Shown piece by piece: positions 1-9,977 of a DNA stretch of 64,000 bases. Origin of the DNA: Flavobacterium flavigenum (GTDB lineage Bacteria > Bacteroidota > Bacteroidia > Flavobacteriales > Flavobacteriaceae); contig NZ_CP114285.2 of NCBI RefSeq assembly GCF_027111255.2, positions 310,001-374,000 of the forward strand, given 5' to 3'. A program made the translations under genes and the position numbers. The notes below the pieces were generated by a model. The model did not search any database. It had not been told where the DNA came from and worked only from the letters and a program-made list of their open reading frames with translations. Each line of letters begins with the position of its first letter. Position 1 is the first letter of the stretch.

Positions 1-573
1 AACTGCATAATGTTTTGCAGTAGCAATTACTTTAAAATATTTTTCATCAGTTCCCTGAAGACCGGTAACATATTTAAGTCCCAATTGACCGGTAAGAAAA
101 GGGTCCTCACCATACGTTTCATGTCCGCGGCCCCAACGTGGATCACGAAAAATATTGACATTTGGTGACCAGAATGTCAATCCCTGATACATTCCGTGTT
201 GTCCTCTTCTCAAATATTCGTGATGTTTGGCACGTGCTTCATCAGAAATAGCATTGGCAACATCAAAAATTAATTGGCGATCCCAGGATGATGCAATTGA
301 AATAGATTGTGGAAAAACGGTTGCATATCCCGCACGGGCAACTCCATGTAACGATTCATTCCACCAATTATATTCCGGTACACCTAAACGTTCAATGGCA
401 GGTGAGGAATCCATCAATTGACTGATTTTTTCATCTATAGTCATTCTGGATACCAGATCATCGACACGTTGTTCTGTTGTTAAATTTGGATTGTTAAACG
501 GAAATTTTTCCTGTGCGAAAGTGTTTAGCGCTAGAAAGTTCAGCATAAACACGAGACAATATACTTTTCTCAT
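1..573 (-). CDS. Glycoside hydrolase family 3 enzyme (beta-xylosidase/beta-glucosidase type), N-terminal part
   Basis: The minus strand reads without a stop from an ATG at 573 to the window edge (191 codons), so the C-terminal part lies outside. A signal peptide (MRKVYCLVFMLNFLALNTFA) is followed by the conserved GH3 start: a VDDLVSRMTIDEKISQL segment, then YNWWNESLHGVAR, TVFPQSISIASSWD, FWSPNVNIFRDPRWGRGHET and YGEDPFLTG near the cut end. The WWNESLHGVAR form is typical of xylosidase-like GH3 proteins. The catalytic nucleophile lies beyond the edge, so activity cannot be judged. The gene diverges from the hybrid two-component regulator. Next to a pectin locus it could remove xylose or glucose from side chains, but the substrate is inferred. 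Confidence 0.9.
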   Translation of the reverse strand, partial: MRKVYCLVFMLNFLALNTFAQEKFPFNNPNLTTEQRVDDLVSRMTIDEKISQLMDSSPAIERLGVPEYNWWNESLHGVARAGYATVFPQSISIASSWDRQLIFDVANAISDEARAKHHEYLRRGQHGMYQGLTFWSPNVNIFRDPRWGRGHETYGEDPFLTGQLGLKYVTGLQGTDEKYFKVIATAKHYAV

Positions 574-881
574 TGAGTTTCCTTGAAAATATTTAGGTTA
601 TAGTTTTTTTGGCAATGATTTTTTTAATCTAAAAGATTATGGATAGTTCATTACTTTCATGATTGCAAAATTAGATGTTTAAATCTTTCAGCTTGGGATA
701 AATTGCTATTTAAGGGATGTTGTAAAGCTTGTATTTAATTTTTTTTCAGTTTTTCACATTATATAGAATGGGTACAAAACACTATATAAAGGGGGGTATT
801 TGGCTACTGACAGGGTGCATTTTAAGTTCATAAAAGAATTTTGATATTTTTGTCTTTGCTTTGAAGCTCATAAAATTATAA
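574..881. promoter_or_regulatory. Divergent intergenic region between GH3 and the HTCS regulator
   Basis: These 308 AT-rich bases separate two divergent genes, so both promoters should lie here. A TATTTTTG at 845-852 fits the Bacteroidota -7 element (TAnnTTTG) for the regulator gene, but no good TTTG stands 19-20 bases upstream, so the assignment is weak. A run of six G at 791-796 is notable in such AT-rich DNA. No ORF or clear hairpin was found. Confidence 0.4.
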
Positions 882-3800
882 ATGTTGAAACGAAATATAC
901 TTCTGATCTTTTATTATTTGATTTGTACCCTTTGTACAGCTCAGCCATCTGGTATTTTGACTCATTTTTCCAATGATTTAAAGTTAAGCCAGTCCCGTAT
1001 TCTGGGTATTCAACAAGATGAGAAGGGATTTATTTGGCTGGGAACATTCAACGGTTTGATTCGTTATGACGGAAATACTTTTCAAAACTTCAGGGTAGAA
1101 AAAAACTCATCATTAGACTTAATGTCAAATCGTGTATCTAAATTTAAGTTTGATAAAAATGGGCAAATCTGGATTCAGTCTGAAAAAAATGATATCTATT
1201 ATTTTGATACACATCAATTAAGGTTTCATTCTCCAATTGAGAAAAAAGCTGGTAAATCTTCTAATACTGCTTTTACAAAGTTCAAAGTGATGCCATCTGG
1301 AAAAGTATGGATATTTCCGGAAGATAAAAATCACCTGATTCTTTTCCAAAATAATAAACAGACCCGACAAATTGCTTTTGATCCTTCAAAATATTGTGGT
1401 GTAATTGGAGATGTTTTTGAAGATACCTCAGGAACAACCTGGTTTTTGACGGATGCAGGAATTTGTCGTTTAAATAAAGCGGGAACTGCTCCGGAATATT
1501 TTTTTTCAAATATGTCTGGACATTCCGGAAAATCATATTCATTTAATTCAGTTCTGGAAACAAAAGAGGATGTATGGTTTGGAGGAGGAAAGGGTAAATT
1601 TACACGTTATACTAAAAAAACAAATACTTTCTTTGATTTTGAAGTGGATATAAATGAAGATATTGCCTTAATAAAACTTGTGGATAACAGCAAAGTGCTA
1701 ATATTAACAAATGGGCAAAGTTTTTACTATTATGACATAAAGACCGGAAAACTGGATGTTTACAACAGCAAAACATTATCAGGTTTTCCTGATGAGAAAA
1801 TCAATTACTTGGGAGTAACAAATTCACGCCAGTTTTGGTTCGAAACCCCAAATTCAGGTGTGTATCAATTTGATTTGGCTACCAGGAAGCTAAAATATAT
1901 GCAGGTTGATTCAAGCGGTCCTCCTGTAGTTGGCGCAGAACAGAAAAGTTTTCTGCTTACTTCGCCAGACGGGACAGTTTGGATTCAGTCGCACAAAGGA
2001 CCATTTGCTTATTGGGATGAAAAACAAAACAAATTGTCTTCTATATTGCGATGTATTAAAGAGTCGAAAGAGACAGTCTCTGATGTGATGCATACAGCTA
2101 CTTTTGATAAACTGGGGAATTTGTGGTTCTGTTCATTCAAGCAGGGATTAGATCTGATAACGTTTAACAATCGTAATTTTTCAATATTAAATTTAGAATC
2201 GGGCAATCGTCAAAAGCATAACGTTCGAAGCCTGATGAGCGACAAAAATGGCAATCTTTGGGTAGCCAGCCGTGCTGAAAATATTGCCATATTCAATCCT
2301 CAAAAAAAGAAGATTGGAATGTTAGGGCCTGATGGCGTATTATCCAATGGAAGCACCGGATGGGGAGCAGATATTTACAGCATGATGGAGGATACCAATG
2401 GCAGGATATGGATTGGAACCCGAGGCAACGGATTGTTTTGCCTGATACCCACAGGGCAGTCTTTTAAATATCAGGTAAGCCATTATAAGTATAATGAGAA
2501 AGATATTTATAGCATTAATTCAAATGATATTTATAAAATATTTCAGGCATCAAATGGTCAAATATATGTAACTACATGGGGCGGAGGGATTAATCTGATC
2601 CGTCAATCAAATAATGGATTCCGTTTTATTAACTACAAGAACGAACTAAAAAATTATCCCATAAAAAATGCCGATAAAGTTCGCTCAATAGTTGAAAATA
2701 AGGAGCACGAATTATTTTTTATCTCTTCTTATAAATTGTTCTCTTTTTCTGCAGAAAACAAATCACCTGATAAAATATATTTTAAGGAGTTTTCACAGGT
2801 TTCGGGAAATGATATTTTGGATGTTCTGATAACCTCAGATAACCGATTAGCATTAGCTACGAATGGAAAAGGCTTAATTCTGGCCGATTTAGATAAAAAG
2901 GGGCAATTAAAAGTTAAGCCTATTTGGAACAAAAATATGGCGTTTCCTCTTGAAGGGGTTGTGGCATTGCAGGAAGACAAATTAGGCAAAATTTGGCTTA
3001 TGAGCGACAATCAGGTAGTTCGGTTTGATCCTAAAAAAAATAGTGCTGAAACATTTCCTGAACTGAAATCGATTATTGGTACTGAAATATTTTCAGAAGC
3101 TACAAGGTGCCGACTTGCAAGTGGAGAAATTGTGGTTGGATATTCAGATGGAGCACTTTATTTCAGACCAGAGGCTATTAAACCATTTCAATTTAAGCCT
3201 TATTTGGCGATATCGGGATTTTCTGTCAATGATAAACAGTTACACGAAATAAATCCCGAAAGTCCCGAAAATCCGGATTTACTGAAAGAGGTTACGCTCC
3301 AGCATGACCAGAATTTTTTCAGGGTTCAAATTTCAGCCCTGGATTATATTAAAAATGAGAATATTGTATATCGCTACAAGCTGGAAGGAGTTGATAAACA
3401 ATGGAATTACCTTAAGGGAGGGCAGTCGATTAACTACACCAATTTGGATCGTGGAAAATTCACCCTGATTGTGTCTTCTACAAATGGTCACAATTTATGG
3501 GCAGATAATGAGAGACGAATTGAAATTACTATCCGCCCTTCAATTTGGGGAACTCACTTCGCATATTTCTGTTATTTGTTATTGGCTGTAGGTTTATTTT
3601 TAGTGGTCAATCGCGCGGTCCTGACCATATTAAAACTGCGAAATGATGTGGAATTACAGAAACAAATGGGGGAATTAAAATTGAAATTCTTTACCGATAT
3701 TTCACATGAAATCAGGACTCCTCTTACCATGATTACTGCGCCTTTAGAGATTATGCTTTCGGATGATGAAATAAAAAAATCAGCAAAAGACCAGCTTCGC

Positions 3801-5219
3801 ATTATTGAAAAAAACAGTAATAAATTGTTGAATTTGGTTAATCAAATTTTAGATTTAAGAAGAATTCAGGACAGAAAGCTAGTTGTTAGTGAGGTAAACT
3901 TAGCTGATTTTACAACGAAAGTATGCGAAAATTTTAGTGAAATGAGCCTACAGCGCAATATAGAATTGAAAATAAATAGCAGTGCTGCAAAGTCAAATGT
4001 ATGGGCTGACCCGGATAGTTTGGATAAAATTTTGGTCAACCTGCTTTCAAATGCATTTAAATATTGCCACAAAGGAAATACAATTCAGGTAGAAATAGAA
4101 GACACGGAGAAGCAGGTGGTTCTAAAGGTTAATGATAACGGGCCGGGTATCAGTCCGATCCTTCAGAAACGATTGTTTATACGTTTTTCAAACTACAACG
4201 AAAATCCATATAATCCAAGTACAGGAATTGGCCTTTCTATCGTAAAAGATTTGGCAGATAAGCACGGTGCAACTATTTTGGTTGAAAGTACACCCGGTAA
4301 AGGAAGCAGTTTTCAAATTTGTTTCTTAAAAGGCTACAAGCATTTTACTGAAGATGTGGATATTTTATTTGAAGAAGATGAAGCGGAATTAGTGAATGAT
4401 GTAAGATTTGAAGCTGAGCCTGACTTAATGGTGTATGAAGAAGTAGAAAAAGAATTGCCGGTAGGATTGGTTGTAGAAGATGATCCTGAATTGAGAGGAT
4501 TTATTGTTTCTGTTTTGGAAAAGGATTATACAATTTATGTAGCAGAAAATGGTATAGAAGGAAATTCAAAGGCTGCAGAATTATCCCCTGATTTCATCAT
4601 AAGTGATATCATGATGCCACATATGGATGGTATAGAAATGCTTAAATTAATCAGGAATAACTTTGCAACCAGCCATATTCCCGTGATTTTGCTTAGTGCA
4701 AAAACCGCAATTGAAAGTAAATTGGAAGGAATGGAATATGGTGCTGATGATTATATAACCAAGCCATTTAATGTGAGTTTTTTACAAGCACGGGTTAAGA
4801 ATGTTTTGAAGCAGCGTGTACGCCTTCAGAATTTGTATTCGACAGGTAACATGACTGAAATTTCAGAAGAAGAACCTTTGCAAATTTCTAATAAGGATCA
4901 TAAGTTCATGTTTCAGGTGATTAAACTGGTAAAGGAAAATATGTCTAAATCAGATTTTTCAGTTGATGAATTAGGAAGATTAATGTGTATGTCACGAGCC
5001 AGTTTCTTTAATAAACTTAAAAGCATTACAGGCGTTTCGCCAGTCGTATTTATTCGCGACATGCGATTGAATGAAGCGGCCGGGCTTATTAAAAACGAAG
5101 ATCTGCTAATAAAGGAAATTTGTTTTGAAGTTGGTTTTAATGACCTGAAATATTTTGGAAAATGTTTTAGAGCAAAATTTAACCATACACCTGCAGAATA
5201 TAGAAGACAGTTTCGCTAA
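882..5219 (+). CDS. Hybrid two-component system regulator (HTCS), sensor kinase-response regulator-AraC fusion
   Basis: This 1445-residue one-protein signalling system of the polysaccharide-utilisation type is likely to sense a pectin oligosaccharide in the periplasm and switch on the downstream locus. In order it has a signal peptide (about 1-20), a long two-component-regulator propeller region with repeated GxIWxGT-like blades (about 30-770), a Y_Y_Y domain (about 800-880), and a membrane helix (about 892-914). A HisKA box follows with phospho-acceptor His about 942 (FFTDISHEIRTPLTMI), then a HATPase domain (DNGPGIS, GIGLSIVKDL). The receiver domain (VEDDPELRG) has phospho-acceptor Asp about 1242 (ISDIMMPHMDG) and ends in KPF. 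A C-terminal AraC-type double HTH (about 1325-1445) finishes the protein. All key residues are present. The ligand is inferred from the neighbouring enzymes. Confidence 0.95.
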   Translation: MLKRNILLIFYYLICTLCTAQPSGILTHFSNDLKLSQSRILGIQQDEKGFIWLGTFNGLIRYDGNTFQNFRVEKNSSLDLMSNRVSKFKFDKNGQIWIQSEKNDIYYFDTHQLRFHSPIEKKAGKSSNTAFTKFKVMPSGKVWIFPEDKNHLILFQNNKQTRQIAFDPSKYCGVIGDVFEDTSGTTWFLTDAGICRLNKAGTAPEYFFSNMSGHSGKSYSFNSVLETKEDVWFGGGKGKFTRYTKKTNTFFDFEVDINEDIALIKLVDNSKVLILTNGQSFYYYDIKTGKLDVYNSKTLSGFPDEKINYLGVTNSRQFWFETPNSGVYQFDLATRKLKYMQVDSSGPPVVGAEQKSFLLTSPDGTVWIQSHKGPFAYWDEKQNKLSSILRCIKESKETVSDVMHTATFDKLGNLWFCSFKQGLDLITFNNRNFSILNLESGNRQKHNVRSLMSDKNGNLWVASRAENIAIFNPQKKKIGMLGPDGVLSNGSTGWGADIYSMMEDTNGRIWIGTRGNGLFCLIPTGQSFKYQVSHYKYNEKDIYSINSNDIYKIFQASNGQIYVTTWGGGINLIRQSNNGFRFINYKNELKNYPIKNADKVRSIVENKEHELFFISSYKLFSFSAENKSPDKIYFKEFSQVSGNDILDVLITSDNRLALATNGKGLILADLDKKGQLKVKPIWNKNMAFPLEGVVALQEDKLGKIWLMSDNQVVRFDPKKNSAETFPELKSIIGTEIFSEATRCRLASGEIVVGYSDGALYFRPEAIKPFQFKPYLAISGFSVNDKQLHEINPESPENPDLLKEVTLQHDQNFFRVQISALDYIKNENIVYRYKLEGVDKQWNYLKGGQSINYTNLDRGKFTLIVSSTNGHNLWADNERRIEITIRPSIWGTHFAYFCYLLLAVGLFLVVNRAVLTILKLRNDVELQKQMGELKLKFFTDISHEIRTPLTMITAPLEIMLSDDEIKKSAKDQLRIIEKNSNKLLNLVNQILDLRRIQDRKLVVSEVNLADFTTKVCENFSEMSLQRNIELKINSSAAKSNVWADPDSLDKILVNLLSNAFKYCHKGNTIQVEIEDTEKQVVLKVNDNGPGISPILQKRLFIRFSNYNENPYNPSTGIGLSIVKDLADKHGATILVESTPGKGSSFQICFLKGYKHFTEDVDILFEEDEAELVNDVRFEAEPDLMVYEEVEKELPVGLVVEDDPELRGFIVSVLEKDYTIYVAENGIEGNSKAAELSPDFIISDIMMPHMDGIEMLKLIRNNFATSHIPVILLSAKTAIESKLEGMEYGADDYITKPFNVSFLQARVKNVLKQRVRLQNLYSTGNMTEISEEEPLQISNKDHKFMFQVIKLVKENMSKSDFSVDELGRLMCMSRASFFNKLKSITGVSPVVFIRDMRLNEAAGLIKNEDLLIKEICFEVGFNDLKYFGKCFRAKFNHTPAEYRRQFR

Positions 5220-5748
5220 TAAAAATTTTAGAATGAAACCAAAGTGTCATACTGTGGAGCAGTAGGCTTGCTTAATTCTTAAGTTTTTTTAATTCTGATG
5301 GCTCATTGGAACGTGGGCTTCAACTTCGCTCAACCTGACATGATCATAGATTTGTATTACAACGATTATCCTGAGCGGAGTTGAAGGCTTATTTACTTTA
5401 AAGCTTTTGGTTATACTAACGTATTGTAATGGCTTCAACTTCGCTGAATCTGAGGATATTTATGCAGATACTAAAAGATAAATTTTCTCTTTTTCACAAT
5501 CCTTTCGAGATCTTCTAAACTTAGTTTTGAGTTAAATAAACAGAAGTTGATTTTTATTTATTGATTTTTTCCCACTTAATATAAAAATATCCTAATTAAT
5601 TTCCTATTCCTCAATTATTACTACTCAAATTAGTGATTTCACCCTCCTCGAAAAGCAATATTTACACCAAATTACAATTCGCTATCTATAGTTTTGTTCC
5701 ATAACTAACGTTTTTAACTAATTCTTAACTAACTAATAAACCAAGCTT
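5220..5748. repeat. Intergenic region with inverted short repeats (cttcaacttcgct family)
   Basis: This stretch carries three copies of a short element: ggcttcaacttcgctcaacc at 5316-5335, its imperfect inverse cctgagcggagttgaaggc at 5370-5388, and ggcttcaacttcgctgaatc at 5431-5450. Copies one and two can pair into a hairpin with about 30 bases of loop. This resembles the short dispersed repeats common between flavobacterial genes. The rest is AT-rich with no convincing ORF. The hairpin may also end the regulator transcript. Confidence 0.6.
5689..5696 (+). promoter_or_regulatory. Possible -7 promoter element for the lipoprotein-susCD operon
   Basis: TAGTTTTG matches the Bacteroidota -7 consensus TAnnTTTG and lies about 50 bases before the small ORF at 5749 and 160 before the lipoprotein gene. 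No clean TTTG is seen at the expected -33 spacing (TTTAC at 5661 is the nearest), so this is a candidate only. An HTCS-dependent promoter need not have a good -33 box. Confidence 0.3.
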
Positions 5749-5829
5749 ATGAAACAGACCGGCACTTTCATTCTATTATTAACTGGCATATCTGTAGCCT
5801 TTTACAGGCACATCTTTACCAGAAAATAA
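5749..5829 (+). CDS. Small hydrophobic peptide ORF, 26 aa, leader of the susCD operon
   Basis: An ATG opens 26 codons reading MKQTGTFILLLTGISVAFYR and then HIFTRK before TAA, so the product has a basic start, one hydrophobic stretch and a basic end. It sits 26 bases before the lipoprotein gene, on the same strand and probably on the same transcript. I do not recognise a family. It could be a single-pass membrane micropeptide, a translated leader that tunes expression of the operon, or chance. AT-rich DNA makes short ORFs by chance less likely but not rare. Confidence 0.4.
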   Translation: MKQTGTFILLLTGISVAFYRHIFTRK

Positions 5830-5855
5830 CAATTTTCAATTTTAAATAATATGAT

Positions 5856-6668
5856 ATGAAAAACATAAAAAAACTAATACTCGGAGTATGTTTAATTCTT
5901 TCTATGACTTCCTGCTCTAGTGATGAAATGAAATATGAACCCTCAGTGGTAAGAGATTATGCGCTTCAGCTGAATGGCAATCCCTGGAATATAAATGTTG
6001 GTATTACAACAAGATCAATTTTCGTTTATAAAGATAATGGTCAATATTTTGGAAATTACAGTTCGCTTTATCGTTTTGCACTTGAGAAAGGAAGTTACAA
6101 GTTCATTGCTTCTGATATTCCTGCTGAAATGGTTCCTCTACCAGTTAACCTGAATGATTTTATTGTTCCGCAATCGATCAATGCTGATCAAAAAGTGAAT
6201 CTATCAGCGGCAGTTCCTTATGCAACACCATTCGAGGAAAAACTTAATATGAACATCCTTACGAGAACAGGAACTTTACGATTGAAGTCAAAAGACATAG
6301 TAGCAGATCCAAGCTATTCTGTTATAAAAACAACTGTTTCTGTAAAACGTAACGGATACAAAGTCTCTGACGAAACCTTTGTGAAAGGAAATATGACGGT
6401 TTCCAGATCTAAGAAAACGACAACAGGAGGAATTAACTACTTAGATGATTTTATTGTATTTCAGACTGATGAAGCAGCGAATAATGTTACTGTTCATATA
6501 GAGTTTATGACTGCGGATTTAGTTGTGGTAAAAACAAAAGAATTTGAAGGCTCTTTTCCAATTTTAGGAAATGGGGTTACTAATGTCGATTTTAACCTCA
6601 ATGATGCAGATACACCTATTATTAAGGATTACGTAGTAACTATTAATGGAGTTGTACAGGTTAAATAA
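5856..6668 (+). CDS. Lipoprotein of unknown family, first large gene of the susCD operon
   Basis: The 270-residue product has a lipoprotein signal with lipobox SMTSC (Cys about 20) followed by SSDE, a pattern compatible with export to the outer membrane. The mature part is rich in beta-strand patterns such as DYALQLNGNPWNI and a C-terminal DYVVTINGVVQVK, suggesting one or two beta-sandwich domains. I do not recognise a named family with confidence. Its place just before susC/susD suggests a surface lipoprotein in glycan capture. It stops 61 bases before susC, and the ATG at 5856 overlaps an alternative ATG at 5851 in another frame. Confidence 0.8.
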   Translation: MKNIKKLILGVCLILSMTSCSSDEMKYEPSVVRDYALQLNGNPWNINVGITTRSIFVYKDNGQYFGNYSSLYRFALEKGSYKFIASDIPAEMVPLPVNLNDFIVPQSINADQKVNLSAAVPYATPFEEKLNMNILTRTGTLRLKSKDIVADPSYSVIKTTVSVKRNGYKVSDETFVKGNMTVSRSKKTTTGGINYLDDFIVFQTDEAANNVTVHIEFMTADLVVVKTKEFEGSFPILGNGVTNVDFNLNDADTPIIKDYVVTINGVVQVK

Positions 6669-6729
6669 ATAAAATTGAATGATGAACAGATTTAAAAACA
6701 AATCTAAATCTAAATAAAATATAGTAGTT

Positions 6730-9700
6730 ATGATAAAAAAACATATCATGAGCACATTAATCGTCTTGTTCCTGACGATTAGCGGTTATGCTCAGGAAAT
6801 AACTGTGACGGGAGTTGTGAGAGATAAAATGGGCTCGATTCCAGGCGCAACAATTATTGTAAAAAATGAAAAAGCAAATACTACCAGTGATTTTGATGGA
6901 AAATTTTCTATTAAAGTAACCAACCCTAAAACAGCTGTTTTGGTGGTTAAGTTTATTGGTCTTGAAGACATTACCGTACCATTAAATGGTCGTACATCAG
7001 GAATTAATATCGAGATGAAAGAATCGACAAGCGAATTGAATGAAGTAGTAGTAATTGGTTACGGGACACAAAAACGTGGAAACCTGACGGGTGCGGTTTC
7101 GAGTATAAAAGGAACAGCATTAGAAAAAGTTCCAACCAGTTCTGTAGCGGAAGCTTTGGTTGGTAAATTACCTGGTGTTCAGATTACTTCGGCTGATGGT
7201 TCTCCTGGTTCTGAAATCATGATACGAATTCGTGGTGGAGGTTCTATTACCCAGGACAATTCGCCTTTAATTTTGGTTGATGGATTTGAAGTGGCTACCC
7301 TAAATGATATTCCGCCAACGGATATCGAATCTGTGGAAGTATTAAAAGATGCCGCATCTACGGCTATATATGGTGCGCGTGGTGCTAATGGAGTTATTTT
7401 AGTAACTACAAAAACACCTAAAGTAGGAAAGGTTTCTGTCAATATAAATAGTTATATGCAAATAAAAACATTGGCGAACCGTCTGGATGTAATGGACCCG
7501 TACGAATATGTTATAATGCAGTATGAGTATGAAAAAGGAAAAACCTCAAATCCAACTGCTTTTTACAACCGTTACGGACAGGCCAATGAAATGTATATTT
7601 ATAAAGGCGATAAAGGAACAGACTGGCAGGACGAGATTTTTGGAAGCAATCCAATTACTAAATACCTGGACTTTAGTATGAATGGGGGTAATGAAAAAAC
7701 AAAATTTAAGTTTGCAATAACGAATCAGGATCAGCCAGGAGTTTTAATAGGAACCGGTTTAAAACAAACCAACATGAATCTAACACTTAATACGAAACTG
7801 TCTGATAAGTTTACTTTTGAATTCCAGTCCCGTTTCATAAACCAAACAATTGAAGGATCAGGTACCGAAGGAGTTAGTTTGCTTAGCGCAATACGTCAGG
7901 CACCTACACTTGGTTTACAGGATTACATGACATTACCTGAAGATGATACTTATTTTGATCCGGAAGATTATGAGCCTGTTAAACGTTTCAATCCAATACA
8001 GGAAGCTGAAAGGAATTATCGTAATCGTACTAAACGTACATTTAATACAGTTGGAGCCTTAAGCTGGAATATTATGAAAGGCTTGAGTCTTCGCAGCTCA
8101 TTCGGTTTTGAATACCAGTATGAAGAAGATGGCCGTTTTTGGGGTCTGGAAACTGGGACTGCAAATGCTAATGGCGGTCTCCCGGTAGTTGGCTGGCAAA
8201 TGACACAAAGTCCTCGAACACAATTAAACAATGTTTTGAGTTATAATTTTAAAATTAATACGCTTCATGATTTTCAGGTTATGGTGGGTCAGGAAATGAA
8301 AGATCAGAGGAGTTTTAGTAAAACGTATACTACGCGTTATTTTCCTGAAAGTATAAGTGCAGAAAAAGCATTAGATAATCTTGCTTTGGGAACACCTTTC
8401 CAAAACAGTTCAAAAGAAGGTTCACCTAATAAAATCTCATCATTCTTCGGTCGTGTAAATTATGGTTTTGATGACAGGTATCTGGCAACATTTACGATTC
8501 GTGCAGATGGTTCCACAAAGTTTGGTCCTGATAACCGATGGGGAATATTTCCGGCTGCAGCATTTGCCTGGAGAATGTCAAATGAGAAATTCTTAAAAGA
8601 AAGTACAACCATTTCTAATTTAAAATTACGTTTAAGTTATGGAGTTTCGGGTAATGACCGAATTGATGGCGATTTGTATGCGAAATATTATGGCGTTTCA
8701 CAAGACAAATCAGTAGGTTGGGGTGAAGAAAGTCATTATTACTATAATTTTTATAATCCTAATGGTAAAGTGACTTATTTAAATAATCCTAATGTAAAAT
8801 GGGAAACAACTTACACTGCAAACTTTGGTGTTGATTTTGGATTTTTTAAAGAAAGAATTACAGGTAATATTGACATCTACCAAAATACGGTTAAAGATTT
8901 ATTAGTGCCTTCTGATATTCCCGGATCATCAGGTTTTAGTAAAATCATGACCAACGTAGGGCAGACATCTAATAAAGGAATTGAATTTGCCATTAATGCT
9001 AATGTAGTGCAGCAAAAAGATTTTCATCTGGATGTAAATTTCAATATTGGATATAATAAGAATAAAATTGATGCGCTTTCAACAGGAGAGAATGAATGGA
9101 TTCTTAGTTCAGGATGGGCAGGAACACAATTGTTAAATGATGATGATTATCGTGCCTATGTTGGAGGCACTAAAGGTTTGATTTATGGTTTTGTTAATGA
9201 TGGTTTTTATACTATGGATGATTTCGATTCATTTGATCCATTAACAAAAACATGGAAACTGAAAGAAGGTGTCGCAAACTCCAAAAACCTGTCAGGTGAT
9301 CCGCGCCCCGGAAATGCTAAATTTAAAAAATTAACGCCTGTTGATCCATCAGATTCCAATACGTATGTAATTGGTGCAAACGACAGGAAAGTTATTGGTG
9401 ATACTAACCCAAAATATTCAGGAGGTTTTGGACTGAATGCAGTATGGAAAAATTTTGATTTGTCTACTTTTTTCAATTTTGTATATGGGTTTGATGTTTT
9501 CAACGCAAACAAAGTCATGATGACTTCCTGGTATCAGAATGTCCAGAATAATTTAGGGATGGAAGTTTCGTTGGAGAATCGTTGGAGAAATTTTGATGAT
9601 ATGGGGAACGATTTACGTTATTCACCAGCATTATTAGCCGACTTTAATAAAGATGCTACGATGTGGAATCCAACTTCAATTGGCCGTCCTATTGCTTCGT

Positions 9701-9957
9701 CTTATGCAGTTGAAAAAGGTTCTTTCCTGCGACTGAACACCCTTTCTTTAGGATATACAATTCCTTTAAATGTAACTCAGAAATTAACATTTAATAAAGT
9801 TCGTCTGTATGTAACGGGTACTAATTTATTTGTTTGGACGAATTACTCAGGCTATGATCCTGAAGTTAATCTGTCAACGGGATTAACACCTAACGTTGAT
9901 TACAATGCATATCCAAGAACAAGGAACTACACCTTAGGAGCTCAGTTATCATTTTAA
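6730..9957 (+). CDS. susC: SusC-like TonB-linked outer-membrane transporter
   Basis: This 1075-residue SusC/RagA protein should carry pectin oligosaccharides across the outer membrane, powered by TonB-ExbBD, with the SusD lipoprotein as lid. It has a signal peptide ending SGYAQE, a carboxypeptidase-regulatory-like domain (about 25-100, VTGVVRDKMGSIPGATI), the SusC signature with TonB box region (ELNEVVVIGYGTQKRG, about 103-118) and a plug domain (RIRGGGSITQDNSPLILVDG; SVEVLKDAASTAIYGARGAN). A large beta-barrel follows and ends in aromatic YTLGAQLSF, as expected for BAM insertion. Length is normal. SusD follows after 20 bases. Confidence 0.97.
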   Translation: MIKKHIMSTLIVLFLTISGYAQEITVTGVVRDKMGSIPGATIIVKNEKANTTSDFDGKFSIKVTNPKTAVLVVKFIGLEDITVPLNGRTSGINIEMKESTSELNEVVVIGYGTQKRGNLTGAVSSIKGTALEKVPTSSVAEALVGKLPGVQITSADGSPGSEIMIRIRGGGSITQDNSPLILVDGFEVATLNDIPPTDIESVEVLKDAASTAIYGARGANGVILVTTKTPKVGKVSVNINSYMQIKTLANRLDVMDPYEYVIMQYEYEKGKTSNPTAFYNRYGQANEMYIYKGDKGTDWQDEIFGSNPITKYLDFSMNGGNEKTKFKFAITNQDQPGVLIGTGLKQTNMNLTLNTKLSDKFTFEFQSRFINQTIEGSGTEGVSLLSAIRQAPTLGLQDYMTLPEDDTYFDPEDYEPVKRFNPIQEAERNYRNRTKRTFNTVGALSWNIMKGLSLRSSFGFEYQYEEDGRFWGLETGTANANGGLPVVGWQMTQSPRTQLNNVLSYNFKINTLHDFQVMVGQEMKDQRSFSKTYTTRYFPESISAEKALDNLALGTPFQNSSKEGSPNKISSFFGRVNYGFDDRYLATFTIRADGSTKFGPDNRWGIFPAAAFAWRMSNEKFLKESTTISNLKLRLSYGVSGNDRIDGDLYAKYYGVSQDKSVGWGEESHYYYNFYNPNGKVTYLNNPNVKWETTYTANFGVDFGFFKERITGNIDIYQNTVKDLLVPSDIPGSSGFSKIMTNVGQTSNKGIEFAINANVVQQKDFHLDVNFNIGYNKNKIDALSTGENEWILSSGWAGTQLLNDDDYRAYVGGTKGLIYGFVNDGFYTMDDFDSFDPLTKTWKLKEGVANSKNLSGDPRPGNAKFKKLTPVDPSDSNTYVIGANDRKVIGDTNPKYSGGFGLNAVWKNFDLSTFFNFVYGFDVFNANKVMMTSWYQNVQNNLGMEVSLENRWRNFDDMGNDLRYSPALLADFNKDATMWNPTSIGRPIASSYAVEKGSFLRLNTLSLGYTIPLNVTQKLTFNKVRLYVTGTNLFVWTNYSGYDPEVNLSTGLTPNVDYNAYPRTRNYTLGAQLSF

Positions 9958-9977
9958 TTAAATTAAATCTTAAAATT

